A stretch of DNA of 32,172 bases from Arthrobacter sp. (GTDB lineage: Bacteria; Actinomycetota; Actinomycetes; Actinomycetales; Micrococcaceae), in the NCBI RefSeq assembly GCF_031179385.1, contig NZ_JAPSHV010000021.1, positions 1 through 32,172 on the forward strand, in the 5' to 3' direction. Of the stretch, positions 9,151-17,009 are shown one piece after another. The notes under the pieces are model-generated. The model ran no database searches, had not been told where the DNA came from, and was given only the letters and a program-made list of their open reading frames with translations. How positions within the stretch are numbered: position 1 is the stretch's first letter; the number at the start of each line of letters is the position of its first letter. The position numbers were made by a program, and so were the translations under genes.

Positions 9151-9183
9151 GACCTCGCAGCTGAACCTCGAAGCTAGACCTCG
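9151..9183. repeat. Short imperfect tandem repeat between convergent genes
   Basis: Two and a half copies of a 12-13 bp unit: GACCTCGCAGCT (9151), GAACCTCGAAGCT (9163), then AGACCTCGG. The last copy contains the stop codon of the minus-strand gene (9174-9176). No clean terminator hairpin is visible in this convergent gap. Confidence 0.5.
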
Positions 9184-9632
9184 GCGCCGTCGTCGTCGTA
9201 ATCCCGCGTCTTCGGAAGACGGAAGATCAGGAAGGTGACGCTCGCGATGAAAACCGCCACGATGCCCAGCATCATGGTGCTGGAGGCGGAACGCCAGAAC
9301 ATCGCAATCAGCACCAGGGCTATGGGGCTGCCCACGGCACCCACCCAGGCAAGCACCACCAAGGGATCTCCCACGCCGAGGGCGGGAGGTTCGGGCGGCC
9401 GGAATGATCCGTCGTCGTCATCATCCGGCGCGGTGTGATCGCGGGGACCTGCGGGAGTCGGGGTGCGCTGAGCCTCGAAGATCGCCCGTACGCGCTCCTC
9501 CGCCGAGGGCGCGGGGTCGGAGGAGGGCCGCTCGGGCAACTCGCTGCTCGGCGTTTCTTCCAGCCGCGCGACGAGGTCTTGCCACACGGCGTCGTCAGTA
9601 GACTCGTTAGGGTCCTGGGCTCGTGGACTCAT
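9174..9632 (-). CDS. Two-pass membrane protein of unknown function
   Basis: A 152-residue protein not recognised as a named family. Residues 1-88 are acidic and Pro/Ser-rich, likely cytoplasmic and disordered, with a run of five aspartates near 70. Two hydrophobic segments follow (about 91-111 and 117-137) separated by a short turn, then an acidic tail (RDYDDDGAEV). Its ATG overlaps the stop codon of the upstream esterase in an ATGA arrangement (9629-9632), so the two are translationally coupled. The coupling suggests related use, perhaps at the membrane, but nothing more can be said of its function. Confidence 0.8.
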   Translation of the reverse strand: MSPRAQDPNESTDDAVWQDLVARLEETPSSELPERPSSDPAPSAEERVRAIFEAQRTPTPAGPRDHTAPDDDDDGSFRPPEPPALGVGDPLVVLAWVGAVGSPIALVLIAMFWRSASSTMMLGIVAVFIASVTFLIFRLPKTRDYDDDGAEV

Positions 9633-10393
9633 GCGGTGATACCTGCTGTCACGTGCTTGATGAATGCTGCGGAGCGTTCGAAGATGAGCTCCTGGTCGTG
9701 GTCCATGGTGGCCACGTGGTAACTGTTCTCCAACCGTATTATCTCCAAGTCTGCACTCCCGATGCGCCGCTGTAGAACTTCCAGGCTGCTTTCGGGAACA
9801 ATCCGGTCGATGTTCGACCGGAACACCAGGGTCGGAGCCGTAACCTGTGGGAGCCGTTCGGTGGTGTCACGAAAGAGGCGCGCGAGCTGGTGGACGGCCG
9901 CAACCGGAGTCCGGGCGTAGGCGCGCTCGTCCATGCCTTCCTTTCTGATGTCGTTCCCGATTGATGGGACAGACCGGAGGAGATACTTCAGCACGCCCAC
10001 ATAGCGGGCGCGTGGGTCGGCAATGGTGAGCCCAGGATTGACGACGACGACGCCCGCCACCGACTCCAGCGCCGCCAGCCTCAGAGCGAGCGCCCCACCC
10101 ATGGACAAACCGGCTACGACCACGGCGTCGGTGTCCTGGGCGAGTTGCCGGTAAGCGGCATCAATGCCCTCATACCAGTGCTGCCACGGTGTTCTGGCCA
10201 GTTCCTGCCAAGTGGTGCCGTGACCCGCAAGCAGGGGTAGCTTCACTGCGTAGCCCTGGTTTGCCAGGTGCTGTGCCCACCCGATCATGCTCGCCGGCGA
10301 ACCCGTAAAGCCATGGCTGAGTATCACTCCGATCCGCGCATTCCTGCCCGAACCCGGAGACGAGTACGCTGCAAGTGCGGTATCGACCGTCAT
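9629..10393 (-). CDS. Alpha/beta-hydrolase, carboxylesterase/monoacylglycerol lipase-like
   Basis: A 254-residue serine hydrolase. The family signatures are LSHGFTGSP at residues 25-33 (oxyanion region), the nucleophile elbow GLSMGG with S97, an acid residue in RSNIDRIVP (D196) and the catalytic histidine in NSYHVATMDHD (H226). The HGFTGSP and HxxxxDxD features resemble Est30-type carboxylesterases and bacterial monoglyceride lipases. There is no signal peptide, so it acts in the cytoplasm. The start ATG at 10393 (MTVDTALAAYSSPG) has no strong Shine-Dalgarno. It is first in a two-gene unit with the coupled membrane protein and is divergent from the acyltransferase gene, so a link to lipid turnover is plausible but unproven. 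Confidence 0.85.
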   Translation of the reverse strand: MTVDTALAAYSSPGSGRNARIGVILSHGFTGSPASMIGWAQHLANQGYAVKLPLLAGHGTTWQELARTPWQHWYEGIDAAYRQLAQDTDAVVVAGLSMGGALALRLAALESVAGVVVVNPGLTIADPRARYVGVLKYLLRSVPSIGNDIRKEGMDERAYARTPVAAVHQLARLFRDTTERLPQVTAPTLVFRSNIDRIVPESSLEVLQRRIGSADLEIIRLENSYHVATMDHDQELIFERSAAFIKHVTAGITA

Positions 10394-10464
10394 GATTCCA
10401 ATGGTGTCACCGTGTCCGGTCCACTGCCAGTGGCGCCCGGCACACCGTCCGCCCGTAGAGTAGT

Positions 10465-10489
10465 GTTCCGAGAAGCCCGTTTGCGGAAC
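10465..10489. repeat. Inverted repeat GTTCCG/CGGAAC upstream of plsC
   Basis: GTTCCG (10465-10470) and CGGAAC (10484-10489) are perfect inverted copies 13 nt apart; CGGAAC recurs near 10517. The element lies in the 153-nt divergent gap between the esterase and plsC, downstream of a possible TAGAGT -10 (10456-10461). It could be an operator or an mRNA hairpin. Confidence 0.35.
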
Positions 10490-10546
10490 GCATGGTTATT
10501 GCCTGTTTCCAGATAATCGGAACATCCACGCAGGAAGGCTGGCAGA

Positions 10547-11500
10547 GTGTTCTACTGGATCATGAAGCGGATCTTTATAGGTCCCATTGTGAATCTCCTG
10601 TTCAGGCCATGGGTCAAGGGCCTGGACAACATTCCCGCTACCGGTGCCGCTGTCATCGTGAGTAACCATCTATCCTTCTCCGACTCAATCTTCCTGCCCC
10701 TGGCTGTGCCTCGGCCGGTGGTCTTCCTCGCCAAGTCGGAGTACTTCACCGGCAAAGGCCTGAAGGGCAAGCTCACCGCCATGTTCTTCCGGCTCAGCAA
10801 CCAGCTGCCGATGGACCGCTCCGGCGGTGCCGCATCTGCGACGTCGCTCTCCGCAGGCGAGGAGATCCTGAAGTCCGGCGGGATACTCGGCATTTATCCG
10901 GAAGGCACCCGCAGCCCGGATGGCAGGCTGTACCGGGGCAAGACCGGTGTGGCCAAATTGATCCTTGCGACCGGCGTTCCAGTCATTCCTGTAGCGATGA
11001 TCGGTACGGATAAAGTCCAGCCCATCGGCCGGCGTCTTCCGAACATCCGCCGGGTAGGAATCATCATCGGGGAGCCGATGGATTTCCGGCGTTATGCCGG
11101 AATGGGAGACGACCGTTTCATCCAGCGCTCCGTCACTGACGAAATTATGTACGCCCTGATGAGGCTCTCCGGCCAGGAGTACGTCGACGTTTACGCCAGC
11201 AGTGTCAAGGAACGTCTTGCCAGTGCGAAGACCGCAGGCAAGAAGGCGGCAAAGAAGCCGGAACGTGCAGCAGACCCGTCCCGCCAGGCAGCTGTTCGGC
11301 TGGAAGGTTCAGTGCCCGCACCGGCGGCGCCGTCGCCGTTGGACACCTCACTGCCGCCGAGCGCCGAAAGCCCTTTGCCCGGCGAAGTCCGCACGATCGG
11401 GCGAGAGGCTGGAGAAGCCGGCGACCCTCCAAAGACACCTGCTCGTGCCAAAAGAGCAAAGGCAAAGCACGAAGGGGATCCCAGCAGCCGGGCTATGTGA
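10547..11500 (+). CDS. plsC: 1-acyl-sn-glycerol-3-phosphate acyltransferase (PlsC family)
   Basis: Membrane-associated acyltransferase that transfers an acyl chain to lysophosphatidic acid to make phosphatidic acid. The HX4D catalytic motif is NHLSFSD (H41, D46) and the substrate-binding EGTRSPDG is at residues 119-126, followed by KTGVAKL and VPVIPVAM blocks. The GTG start has AGGAAGG at 10532-10538. The catalytic domain ends near residue 225. The last 80-90 residues are a low-complexity Lys/Ala/Pro tail beginning KTAGKKAAKK, probably disordered and possibly membrane- or nucleic-acid-interacting. A related acyltransferase lies near aroG in M. tuberculosis (Rv2182c), so the position is conserved. 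The acyl acceptor is inferred from the family. Confidence 0.88.
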   Translation: MFYWIMKRIFIGPIVNLLFRPWVKGLDNIPATGAAVIVSNHLSFSDSIFLPLAVPRPVVFLAKSEYFTGKGLKGKLTAMFFRLSNQLPMDRSGGAASATSLSAGEEILKSGGILGIYPEGTRSPDGRLYRGKTGVAKLILATGVPVIPVAMIGTDKVQPIGRRLPNIRRVGIIIGEPMDFRRYAGMGDDRFIQRSVTDEIMYALMRLSGQEYVDVYASSVKERLASAKTAGKKAAKKPERAADPSRQAAVRLEGSVPAPAAPSPLDTSLPPSAESPLPGEVRTIGREAGEAGDPPKTPARAKRAKAKHEGDPSSRAM

Positions 11501-11554
11501 CGGTACGGAAGCCTTCGGATGACAGGGGAGTCCGCCGTCGTGCGGCGAAGCCAT

Positions 11555-11567
11555 TAGGCTTAAGCAG
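11555..11567 (+). promoter_or_regulatory. Leaderless promoter of the DAHP synthase gene
   Basis: TAGGCT at 11555-11560 ends 6 nt before the GTG at 11567, which places the expected transcription start on the G of the start codon. No Shine-Dalgarno sequence precedes this GTG. The combination is the classic actinobacterial leaderless layout. Confidence 0.55.
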
Positions 11568-12937
11568 TGACCGAAACAACCGTGACCTCAGCGTCCCCTT
11601 CAGCAACAGCCGACCACGGTCTGGACAAGTGGCGGGAGCTCAGCATCTCCCAGCAGCCCAGCTGGCAGGACTCTGCGGTGCACCGGACCGCGATGAATGA
11701 GCTGTCCACCCTGCCTCCACTGGTCTTCGCCGGCGAGGTGGATGTGCTTCGGGAAAGGCTGGCGGCGGCAGCCCAGGGGAAGGCGTTTCTCCTGCAGGGA
11801 GGCGACTGCGCGGAAACCTTCGACGGCGCTACAGCGGACAAGATCAGCGCGCGTGTGAAGACCATTCTGCAGATGGCAGTGGTGCTTACCTATGGTGCGT
11901 CACTTCCTGTCATCAAGATGGGTCGCATGGCCGGGCAGTTCGCCAAGCCGCGTTCCTCGAATGACGAAACACGCGAAGGAGTAACCCTGCCGGCCTATCG
12001 GGGCGACATGGTGAACGGGTACGACTTCACTCCGGAGAGCCGGGGCCATGACGCATCCCGTATGGTGCGCGCCTACCACACCTCGGCATCGACGTTGAAC
12101 CTCATCCGGGCGTTCACGCAGGGAGGTTTCGCGGATCTTCGTCTTGTTCATCATTGGAACAAGGGCTTCACCGCGAACCCCGCGCATTCGCGCTATGAGT
12201 CACTCGCGCGCGAGATTGACCGGGCTGTCCGCTTCATGGAAGCCTGCGGCGCGGACTTCGACGCGCTGACGCGCGTCGAGTTTTTTGCGAGCCACGAGGC
12301 ACTGCTCCTCGAATACGAACGTGCGTTGACACGGACGGACTCCCGCACGGGACTGCCCTATGACACGTCCGCACACTTCCTGTGGATCGGGGAGCGCACC
12401 CGTGACATCGACGGCGCACACATCGACTTCCTTTCACGGGTCCGCAACCCGATCGGCGTAAAGCTCGGTCCCGGCACGTCCCCTGATGACGCATTGGCGC
12501 TCATCGACAAGCTGGACCCGAACCGTGAGCCCGGCCGCCTCACTTTCATCACACGCATGGGCGCCAAGAACATCCGGGAGAAGCTTCCCAACCTGGTGTC
12601 GCGGGTCACGGAGTCCGGGGCCCAGGTTCTGTGGGTGACGGACCCGATGCACGGCAATACGGTCACTTCCCCGAATGGGTACAAGACCCGCAACTTCGAC
12701 GACGTCATGGACGAGGTCCGGGGATTCTTCGAGGTGCACAACGCGCTCGGCACCTTCCCCGGTGGGCTCCACGTGGAGATGACGGGTGACGATGTCGCCG
12801 AGTGCCTGGGCGGGGCGGATCCGATCGACCAGGAAGCCTTCCTCGACCGGTATGAGTCGGTGTGCGATCCCCGGTTGAACCACATGCAGTCCCTGGAGAT
12901 GGCCTTCCTCGTGGCCGGCGCGCTCTCACGGCGCTGA
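11567..12937 (+). CDS. aroG: Class II 3-deoxy-7-phosphoheptulonate (DAHP) synthase
   Basis: First enzyme of the shikimate pathway, condensing phosphoenolpyruvate with erythrose-4-phosphate. The 456-residue length and motifs are those of the class II (plant/mycobacterial) type, not the E. coli AroFGH type: LQGGDCAETF with the metal-binding C81, RMAGQFAKPRS, the RGDMVNGYDF block, KLGPGTSPDDAL, TRMGAKNIREKLP and WVTDPMHGNT. The start GTG at 11567 gives MTETTVTSAS; it lacks a ribosome-binding site and is explained by the leaderless promoter. The gene stands alone, convergent with the kinase gene, and ends in a shared inverted-repeat terminator. Location next to pknL is the same as in M. tuberculosis (Rv2178c/Rv2176). 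Allosteric control by aromatic amino acids is known for the family but not readable here. Confidence 0.95.
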   Translation: MTETTVTSASPSATADHGLDKWRELSISQQPSWQDSAVHRTAMNELSTLPPLVFAGEVDVLRERLAAAAQGKAFLLQGGDCAETFDGATADKISARVKTILQMAVVLTYGASLPVIKMGRMAGQFAKPRSSNDETREGVTLPAYRGDMVNGYDFTPESRGHDASRMVRAYHTSASTLNLIRAFTQGGFADLRLVHHWNKGFTANPAHSRYESLAREIDRAVRFMEACGADFDALTRVEFFASHEALLLEYERALTRTDSRTGLPYDTSAHFLWIGERTRDIDGAHIDFLSRVRNPIGVKLGPGTSPDDALALIDKLDPNREPGRLTFITRMGAKNIREKLPNLVSRVTESGAQVLWVTDPMHGNTVTSPNGYKTRNFDDVMDEVRGFFEVHNALGTFPGGLHVEMTGDDVAECLGGADPIDQEAFLDRYESVCDPRLNHMQSLEMAFLVAGALSRR

Positions 12938-12950
12938 CGGTCTCTGCCAG

Positions 12951-13002
12951 TGACAGGAGCCAAACGGCAGAAGCCGCCGCTGTAGCCGTTTGGCTCCTGT
13001 CA
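12951..13002. terminator. Bidirectional terminator between aroG and the kinase
   Basis: A perfect 18-bp inverted repeat: left arm 12951-12968 (TGACAGGAGCCAAACGGC) and right arm 12985-13002, with a 16-nt loop. It serves two convergent genes. Neither side has a U-tract, as is common in high-G+C actinobacteria. The outer three bases of the right arm are the TGA stop codon of the minus-strand kinase. Confidence 0.85.
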
Positions 13003-15099
13003 GGTAACCGTTATGGTGACCGTTGAACCCTCAGGGTGTTCACCCGTGAGGTCCTGGCCGGCGACCAGTCCAAGAACCGGCCTGCCAAAGGCGTAGTCCA
13101 CTTCGACAGTGAATCCGGCCTCCTCGAGCGCCGCAATCGCTTCTGCCTCCGGCTGGGAGAAGACATCCGGAACCTCGATGATCCGGGGACCCGCGGATAG
13201 CGTGAGCGTGACCGTTTCTCCCGGCCGGAGCTGACCGTCGGACGGACTCTGCGACAGGACGGAACCCGCCGGTACCTCTGCGTCGTTGACTGCCTCCGGG
13301 GCGATCTCACCGGCCAATCCTGCATCCTCCAGCGCGCTGAGGGCTTCTTCCTCAGGCAGACCCACCACCGGGGGAACCGCAACCGGTTCAGGTCCCTGCG
13401 ATACGACGAGGCCAATGGCGGTGCCCGCCGGGACTGTCTCGCCTCCCGCCGGGGTAGTGGCGATGACCTCCCCTTCGCCGACGGAGCTGCTGAACTGGCG
13501 TGTCACCTCTCCGACGTCGAAACCTGCAGCCACGAGCGAAGCCGCTGCTGTCGCCTCAGCGAGGCCGGACACCTCGGGAACCGCGAAGAGTTCTGGGCCC
13601 CGCGATACGATCAGCGCGATCTCTTCCCACGGCCGCACTGCGGCTGCTGGTTGCGGCTCACTCGTGATGACGAGTCCCTCAGCCACTGCGTCCGAGTGGA
13701 CCTGCTCGGCCCTTGAGGACAGGCCGACCTGGGAAAGAAGGGCCTGCGCGACGCTCAGCGGGCGGTTGGAAACGTCCGGTACGGTTACGAGCGCGCCAGG
13801 ACCTGTTCCGAGGAACCAGCCGGCTGCGGCGGCCAGCAGTGCCAGAAGGGCGAGAAAGGCGATCAGCAGTGCGCTGCGACGGCGACCATTACCCGGCCGC
13901 AATGCTTTCTGCGGTCGCTGTGCAGCTTTTGCCCGCTCTTTCTGGTGCGCCTTGAAGTCCCTGGCTGCAAGCTTCTCCCGAGCAGCCGGGTCGGGTTGCT
14001 GTTCGGGCTTTGGGCCTGCGGCTGGAACCGAATCGAATACGGTCGTGGGGTGTGAGCCTTTGCCCAGCACGGTGGTGGGGGACCCTGATCCGCCAATGGC
14101 TTCAGTGGGATGCGAGGGTCCGACTACCTCAGTGGCGGAGTATGGACCGGAAATGACTTCCGTGTGAGCGTCGCCGCCGGAATCCAAGAACTTTCCGGAC
14201 GCTGCGGGTTCATGCTGGTGCTCGCTGCCCAGGTCGAGTTCGGCGTCGGTGAGTGTAGTCCTGATATGGCGCAGTTCGCCGAGTAGGGAATGTCCATCGA
14301 CGGGGCGTTTCTCGGGGTCGACGGCGGTGCACCAGAGAACCAGTTCGTCGAGGTCTTCGGCCAGCCCAGGCACTCTGGTGGAAGGCGCTGGAACTCGCGA
14401 GTTCACGTGCTGGAACGCAACCCGAATGGGGGCATCTCCCTGGTAAGGCTGCGTGCCCGTAAGAAGTTCGAAAAGCATGATACCGGCCGAATAGATGTCG
14501 CTGCGGGCGTCCGCTGTCCCTCCGGTCATCAATTCCGGCGGCAAGTACGCCGCCGTGCCGACGAGGGTGCCGGTATTGGTTCCTGCGGACACTGCTCGGG
14601 CGAGCCCGAAATCGGCGATCTTGATCCCGCCGCGCTCCTCGAGCAGCACATTCTCGGGCTTCACGTCCCGGTGAATAAGCCCGGCGTCGTGGGCCGCGGC
14701 CAATCCCTCGATGACGGGGTCAAGCATGGCGAGTGCCTGGCGCGGGGTCAGACGGCCGCGCTCTCTCAGAAGGTCTCGGAGCGTTCTGCCGGGAACATAC
14801 TCCATGACCAGGTAGGCGACTCCATGATCCGGTCCTTCTTCCACCCCTTGATCCAGAACTCCCACAACATGCGGGTGAGACAGCCTCGCAGCAGATTTTG
14901 CTTCGCGCTCGAACCGCTCAAGGAAGCGCTGGTCCTCGGCAAGGTGGGGGTAAAGAACCTTGAGCGCAACATCCCGCTCAAGGCGCTGGTCCGTCGCCAG
15001 GTAGACAGTGGACATGCCGCCGCGCGCAATCCGGGAACGCACGAGGTAACGGCCGTCCACGACGGTGTCCACCAGTGAGTCTCTCGCCCTCTCCCGCAC
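13000..15099 (-). CDS. pknL: PASTA-domain Ser/Thr protein kinase at the pknL position
   Basis: Membrane receptor kinase of 699 residues. The cytoplasmic kinase domain spans about 15-285: glycine loop RGGMSTVYLA, ATP-binding K47, catalytic loop HRDVKPEN (143-150), DFG (163-165), and an activation segment with several threonines (T174-T181) before PPEL. The linker carries five repeated Thr motifs (TEVI, TEVV, TEAI, TTVL, TTVF) at residues 313-355. A single transmembrane helix (409-430) follows a basic stop-transfer patch. Outside are four PASTA domains (about 437-699), which in this family sense muropeptides or lipid II. The M. tuberculosis PknL lacks PASTA units, so the architecture is PknB-like but the locus is that of pknL. 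The start GTG at 15099 fits a leaderless promoter. The pknL name rests on synteny. Confidence 0.9.
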   Translation of the reverse strand: MRERARDSLVDTVVDGRYLVRSRIARGGMSTVYLATDQRLERDVALKVLYPHLAEDQRFLERFEREAKSAARLSHPHVVGVLDQGVEEGPDHGVAYLVMEYVPGRTLRDLLRERGRLTPRQALAMLDPVIEGLAAAHDAGLIHRDVKPENVLLEERGGIKIADFGLARAVSAGTNTGTLVGTAAYLPPELMTGGTADARSDIYSAGIMLFELLTGTQPYQGDAPIRVAFQHVNSRVPAPSTRVPGLAEDLDELVLWCTAVDPEKRPVDGHSLLGELRHIRTTLTDAELDLGSEHQHEPAASGKFLDSGGDAHTEVISGPYSATEVVGPSHPTEAIGGSGSPTTVLGKGSHPTTVFDSVPAAGPKPEQQPDPAAREKLAARDFKAHQKERAKAAQRPQKALRPGNGRRRSALLIAFLALLALLAAAAGWFLGTGPGALVTVPDVSNRPLSVAQALLSQVGLSSRAEQVHSDAVAEGLVITSEPQPAAAVRPWEEIALIVSRGPELFAVPEVSGLAEATAAASLVAAGFDVGEVTRQFSSSVGEGEVIATTPAGGETVPAGTAIGLVVSQGPEPVAVPPVVGLPEEEALSALEDAGLAGEIAPEAVNDAEVPAGSVLSQSPSDGQLRPGETVTLTLSAGPRIIEVPDVFSQPEAEAIAALEEAGFTVEVDYAFGRPVLGLVAGQDLTGEHPEGSTVTITVT

Positions 15100-15105
15100 C
15101 CTTCG

Positions 15106-15111
15106 ATACTA
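15106..15111 (-). promoter_or_regulatory. Leaderless -10 element of the kinase gene
   Basis: TAGTAT on the minus strand (15111 to 15106) is followed by 6 nt (CGAAGG) and the GTG at 15099. Initiation would fall on the start codon. Its -35 region falls in one arm of the upstream gene's terminator. Confidence 0.5.
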
Positions 15112-15117
15112 AGTGAA

Positions 15118-15169
15118 ACAGCGGCCGGCGCCCGCACCAACACAGATCGGTAGGGGCGCCGGCCGCTGT
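15118..15169 (-). terminator. Terminator of the LysM transglycosylase gene
   Basis: A perfect 16-bp G+C-rich inverted repeat (15118-15133 and 15154-15169, core GCGGCCGGCGCCC) with a 20-nt loop, 26 nt past the stop codon of the minus-strand transglycosylase. There is no long U-tract. It insulates the kinase promoter that lies just beyond it. Confidence 0.8.
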
Positions 15170-15195
15170 CTGGAAACAGCGATCCCGGGCGGGAT

Positions 15196-16737
15196 TTAGC
15201 GGAAGTTCTTCTGGTGCGCCTTGATTGCTGCGACGTAGTTCTTGGTGTCCGAGAACATGCCGTGCGTCTGGACGGAGTATTGGCCCTGGTAGTAGGACGC
15301 GATGGCTATGTCCTGGTTCGGGCTGCTGCGCAGGAGCGCCTTGATGATCGCAACACCCGCGGTCGCATTGTCATAAGGGTCCAGGAGGTTCAGCTTCCGA
15401 CCGACAAGGTCAGAGGCCCACTCGCCGGACATCGGAATCACCTGCATCGCGCCGATGGCGTTCGCAGGGGAGACTGCCCGCTGGTTGAAGCCGGACTCCT
15501 GGTAGGAGAATGCCAGCGCCAGGCTGGGATCCACACCCATCTTTCGAGCAGTATCTGCAACGATCGCCTTCATCTCCGCCTGTGAGGGCGCCGGAAGGTT
15601 GTTGAGGGTGTGCTTGTTCTTGTTGGCTTCCGCAACCACGGCGTCCGGGTAGGTGTAGTGCAGGAAGGTCGACGGCACAAGGTCGGCGGGCTTCTGTTGC
15701 GCGGGTGTCTTTGCTCCGCCCGGAATGGTCAGCTTCTTGCCGGGATAGATGATCGTTGTAGCGCTCAGCTTGTTCGCTGAAAGAAGCGCGTTCAAGCTCA
15801 CCCCGTGCCTGGTTGCGATCGCGCCGAGGGTGTCGCCGGCCTTGATGGTGTAGGACCCGCCTCCGGCCGGCGCAGCAGGCTTGGGTGCTGCGGGCTTCGG
15901 GCCGGTCTGAACGGCCACGTTCGATCCCCCCAGCTTCAGCTGCTGTCCTGGATGGATGATCGAGTTCATCGAAAGTCCGTTAGCCGAGAGGACGGACCCT
16001 AGGCTCACGTTGTGACGGGCCGCAATGGCGCCCAGCGTATCGCCGGCCTTCACCACATAGGTGGCGCCGGAGGCGGGTGCAGGCTTGGGTGCGGACGCCT
16101 TCGGCGCGGGGGCCGCGGCGGGCCCTGAGAGCTTGATCTTCTGTCCGGGATGGATGACGGACGACATTGACAGCCCGTTGGCCTTGAGCACGGCCGCGAG
16201 GCTCACTCCGTGGCGGGCTGCGATCGCTCCAAGTGTGTCGCCCGACTTCACGGTGTAGGTGGCTGCCGACTGGCGGTTGACAGGAGCTGCCTGCTTGGCA
16301 GGGGCTGCGGTGGAACCGGAGAGCTTGATCTTCTGGCCCGGGTGGATGAGCGAGTTGACCGTCAGACCGTTGGCCTTGAGGACTGCCTGCATGGCGAGTC
16401 CGTGCCGGGCAGCAATGCCACTGATCGTGTCGCCTGCGCGAACGACGTACGTTGCGGGCGAGCTTTGCATGGGGACAAGCTTCGGCACCTGTGTTGCCAC
16501 CAGGGAAGCGGGGATCACAGCGGAGTTGGCGCTGGTGGCCGGCATGGTCTTCAGCGGCTGGTATGCGACGTGGCTCGAGGCCGGCGCGGCTGCAGCTGGC
16601 GCCGCCAGTGCAACCGAGGAGAGTACGACGGCCGGAATTGCGGCGGAGGAAACCGCGATACCTAATCCTCGGTTCTTGAACGGGGTTGTGCAGGCGGCTG
16701 GCACGTTCAGCGGCGATGACGGGCGCTGGGCGGTCAT
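15196..16737 (-). CDS. Secreted four-LysM lytic transglycosylase
   Basis: Peptidoglycan-cleaving enzyme of 513 residues exported to the wall. An N-terminal signal segment with a hydrophobic run lies around 27-52 (ending in an Ala-rich APAAAAPA region). Four LysM peptidoglycan-binding repeats follow at about 97-140, 160-204, 226-270 and 296-339, each with a G-D-T motif and a YPG/HPGQ-type end, joined by Ala/Pro/Lys linkers. A C-terminal SLT-like lysozyme fold covers about 395-513, with catalytic glutamate E414 in SYQESGFN and the AIGAMQVIP motif. The ATG at 16737 has GAGGAC upstream. The position between the PASTA kinase and the Rv2175c-like gene suggests shared wall-growth control. The substrate is inferred from the family; no activity data can be read from sequence. 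Confidence 0.92.
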   Translation of the reverse strand: MTAQRPSSPLNVPAACTTPFKNRGLGIAVSSAAIPAVVLSSVALAAPAAAAPASSHVAYQPLKTMPATSANSAVIPASLVATQVPKLVPMQSSPATYVVRAGDTISGIAARHGLAMQAVLKANGLTVNSLIHPGQKIKLSGSTAAPAKQAAPVNRQSAATYTVKSGDTLGAIAARHGVSLAAVLKANGLSMSSVIHPGQKIKLSGPAAAPAPKASAPKPAPASGATYVVKAGDTLGAIAARHNVSLGSVLSANGLSMNSIIHPGQQLKLGGSNVAVQTGPKPAAPKPAAPAGGGSYTIKAGDTLGAIATRHGVSLNALLSANKLSATTIIYPGKKLTIPGGAKTPAQQKPADLVPSTFLHYTYPDAVVAEANKNKHTLNNLPAPSQAEMKAIVADTARKMGVDPSLALAFSYQESGFNQRAVSPANAIGAMQVIPMSGEWASDLVGRKLNLLDPYDNATAGVAIIKALLRSSPNQDIAIASYYQGQYSVQTHGMFSDTKNYVAAIKAHQKNFR

Positions 16738-16836
16738 TGTCTGTCCTCATCTGTATCGGCGGGCTTACCCGCATGGCAGGGCAAGGAGCGCCAGCCGATG
16801 CCGCCGTTATCCCCGAGACCCTTTGGTGCAGTTGAT

Positions 16837-16862
16837 ACACAAGTTGTTACTGTTACTTGTGT
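16837..16862. promoter_or_regulatory. A+T-rich dyad with GTAAC repeats in the transglycosylase leader
   Basis: A perfect 8-bp inverted repeat (ACACAAGT 16837-16844, ACTTGTGT 16855-16862) encloses a 10-nt centre. On the minus strand the dyad contains two adjacent GTAACA units, and a GTCACA lies just upstream. It falls 100-125 nt before the transglycosylase start, between a possible promoter and the gene. It may be a regulator site or an mRNA hairpin. Confidence 0.45.
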
Positions 16863-16872
16863 GACTTATGTG

Positions 16873-16900
16873 AATCTACACCATGAGCCACGTAGCACAA
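16873..16900 (-). promoter_or_regulatory. Candidate promoter of the LysM transglycosylase gene
   Basis: On the minus strand TTGTGC (16900-16895) and TAGATT (16878-16873) are 16 nt apart, and a TG lies three bases before the -10. Initiation would fall near 16866, leaving a leader of about 130 nt. The -35 match is only partial. Confidence 0.35.
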
Positions 16901-17009
16901 CACCTCAGAAAGTCGCAGTATTTGCGCAGCATTGGCGTGTTGCCACTGGACGCTCCGAGGTCCGCCGCTGAGTGGAGTTGGAGCACGGAGGCATGGCACG
17001 CTTAAGGGC

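Noticed and set aside
15700-16460. Long direct DNA repeats in the transglycosylase gene
   Set aside because: They are the coding repeats of four LysM domains, diverged at the DNA level, and not a mobile or CRISPR element.
16259-16864. 201-codon open frame on the plus strand opposite the LysM gene
   Set aside because: It is made of the complementary strand of LysM repeats and Ala-rich linkers, with no domain or start signal.
16738-16866. c-di-AMP (ydaO) riboswitch upstream of the LysM transglycosylase
   Set aside because: Position and gene type fit, but I could not find the conserved GGGGUGAAUC-like and GACAGCUAACC-like segments. It is kept only as a test to run.
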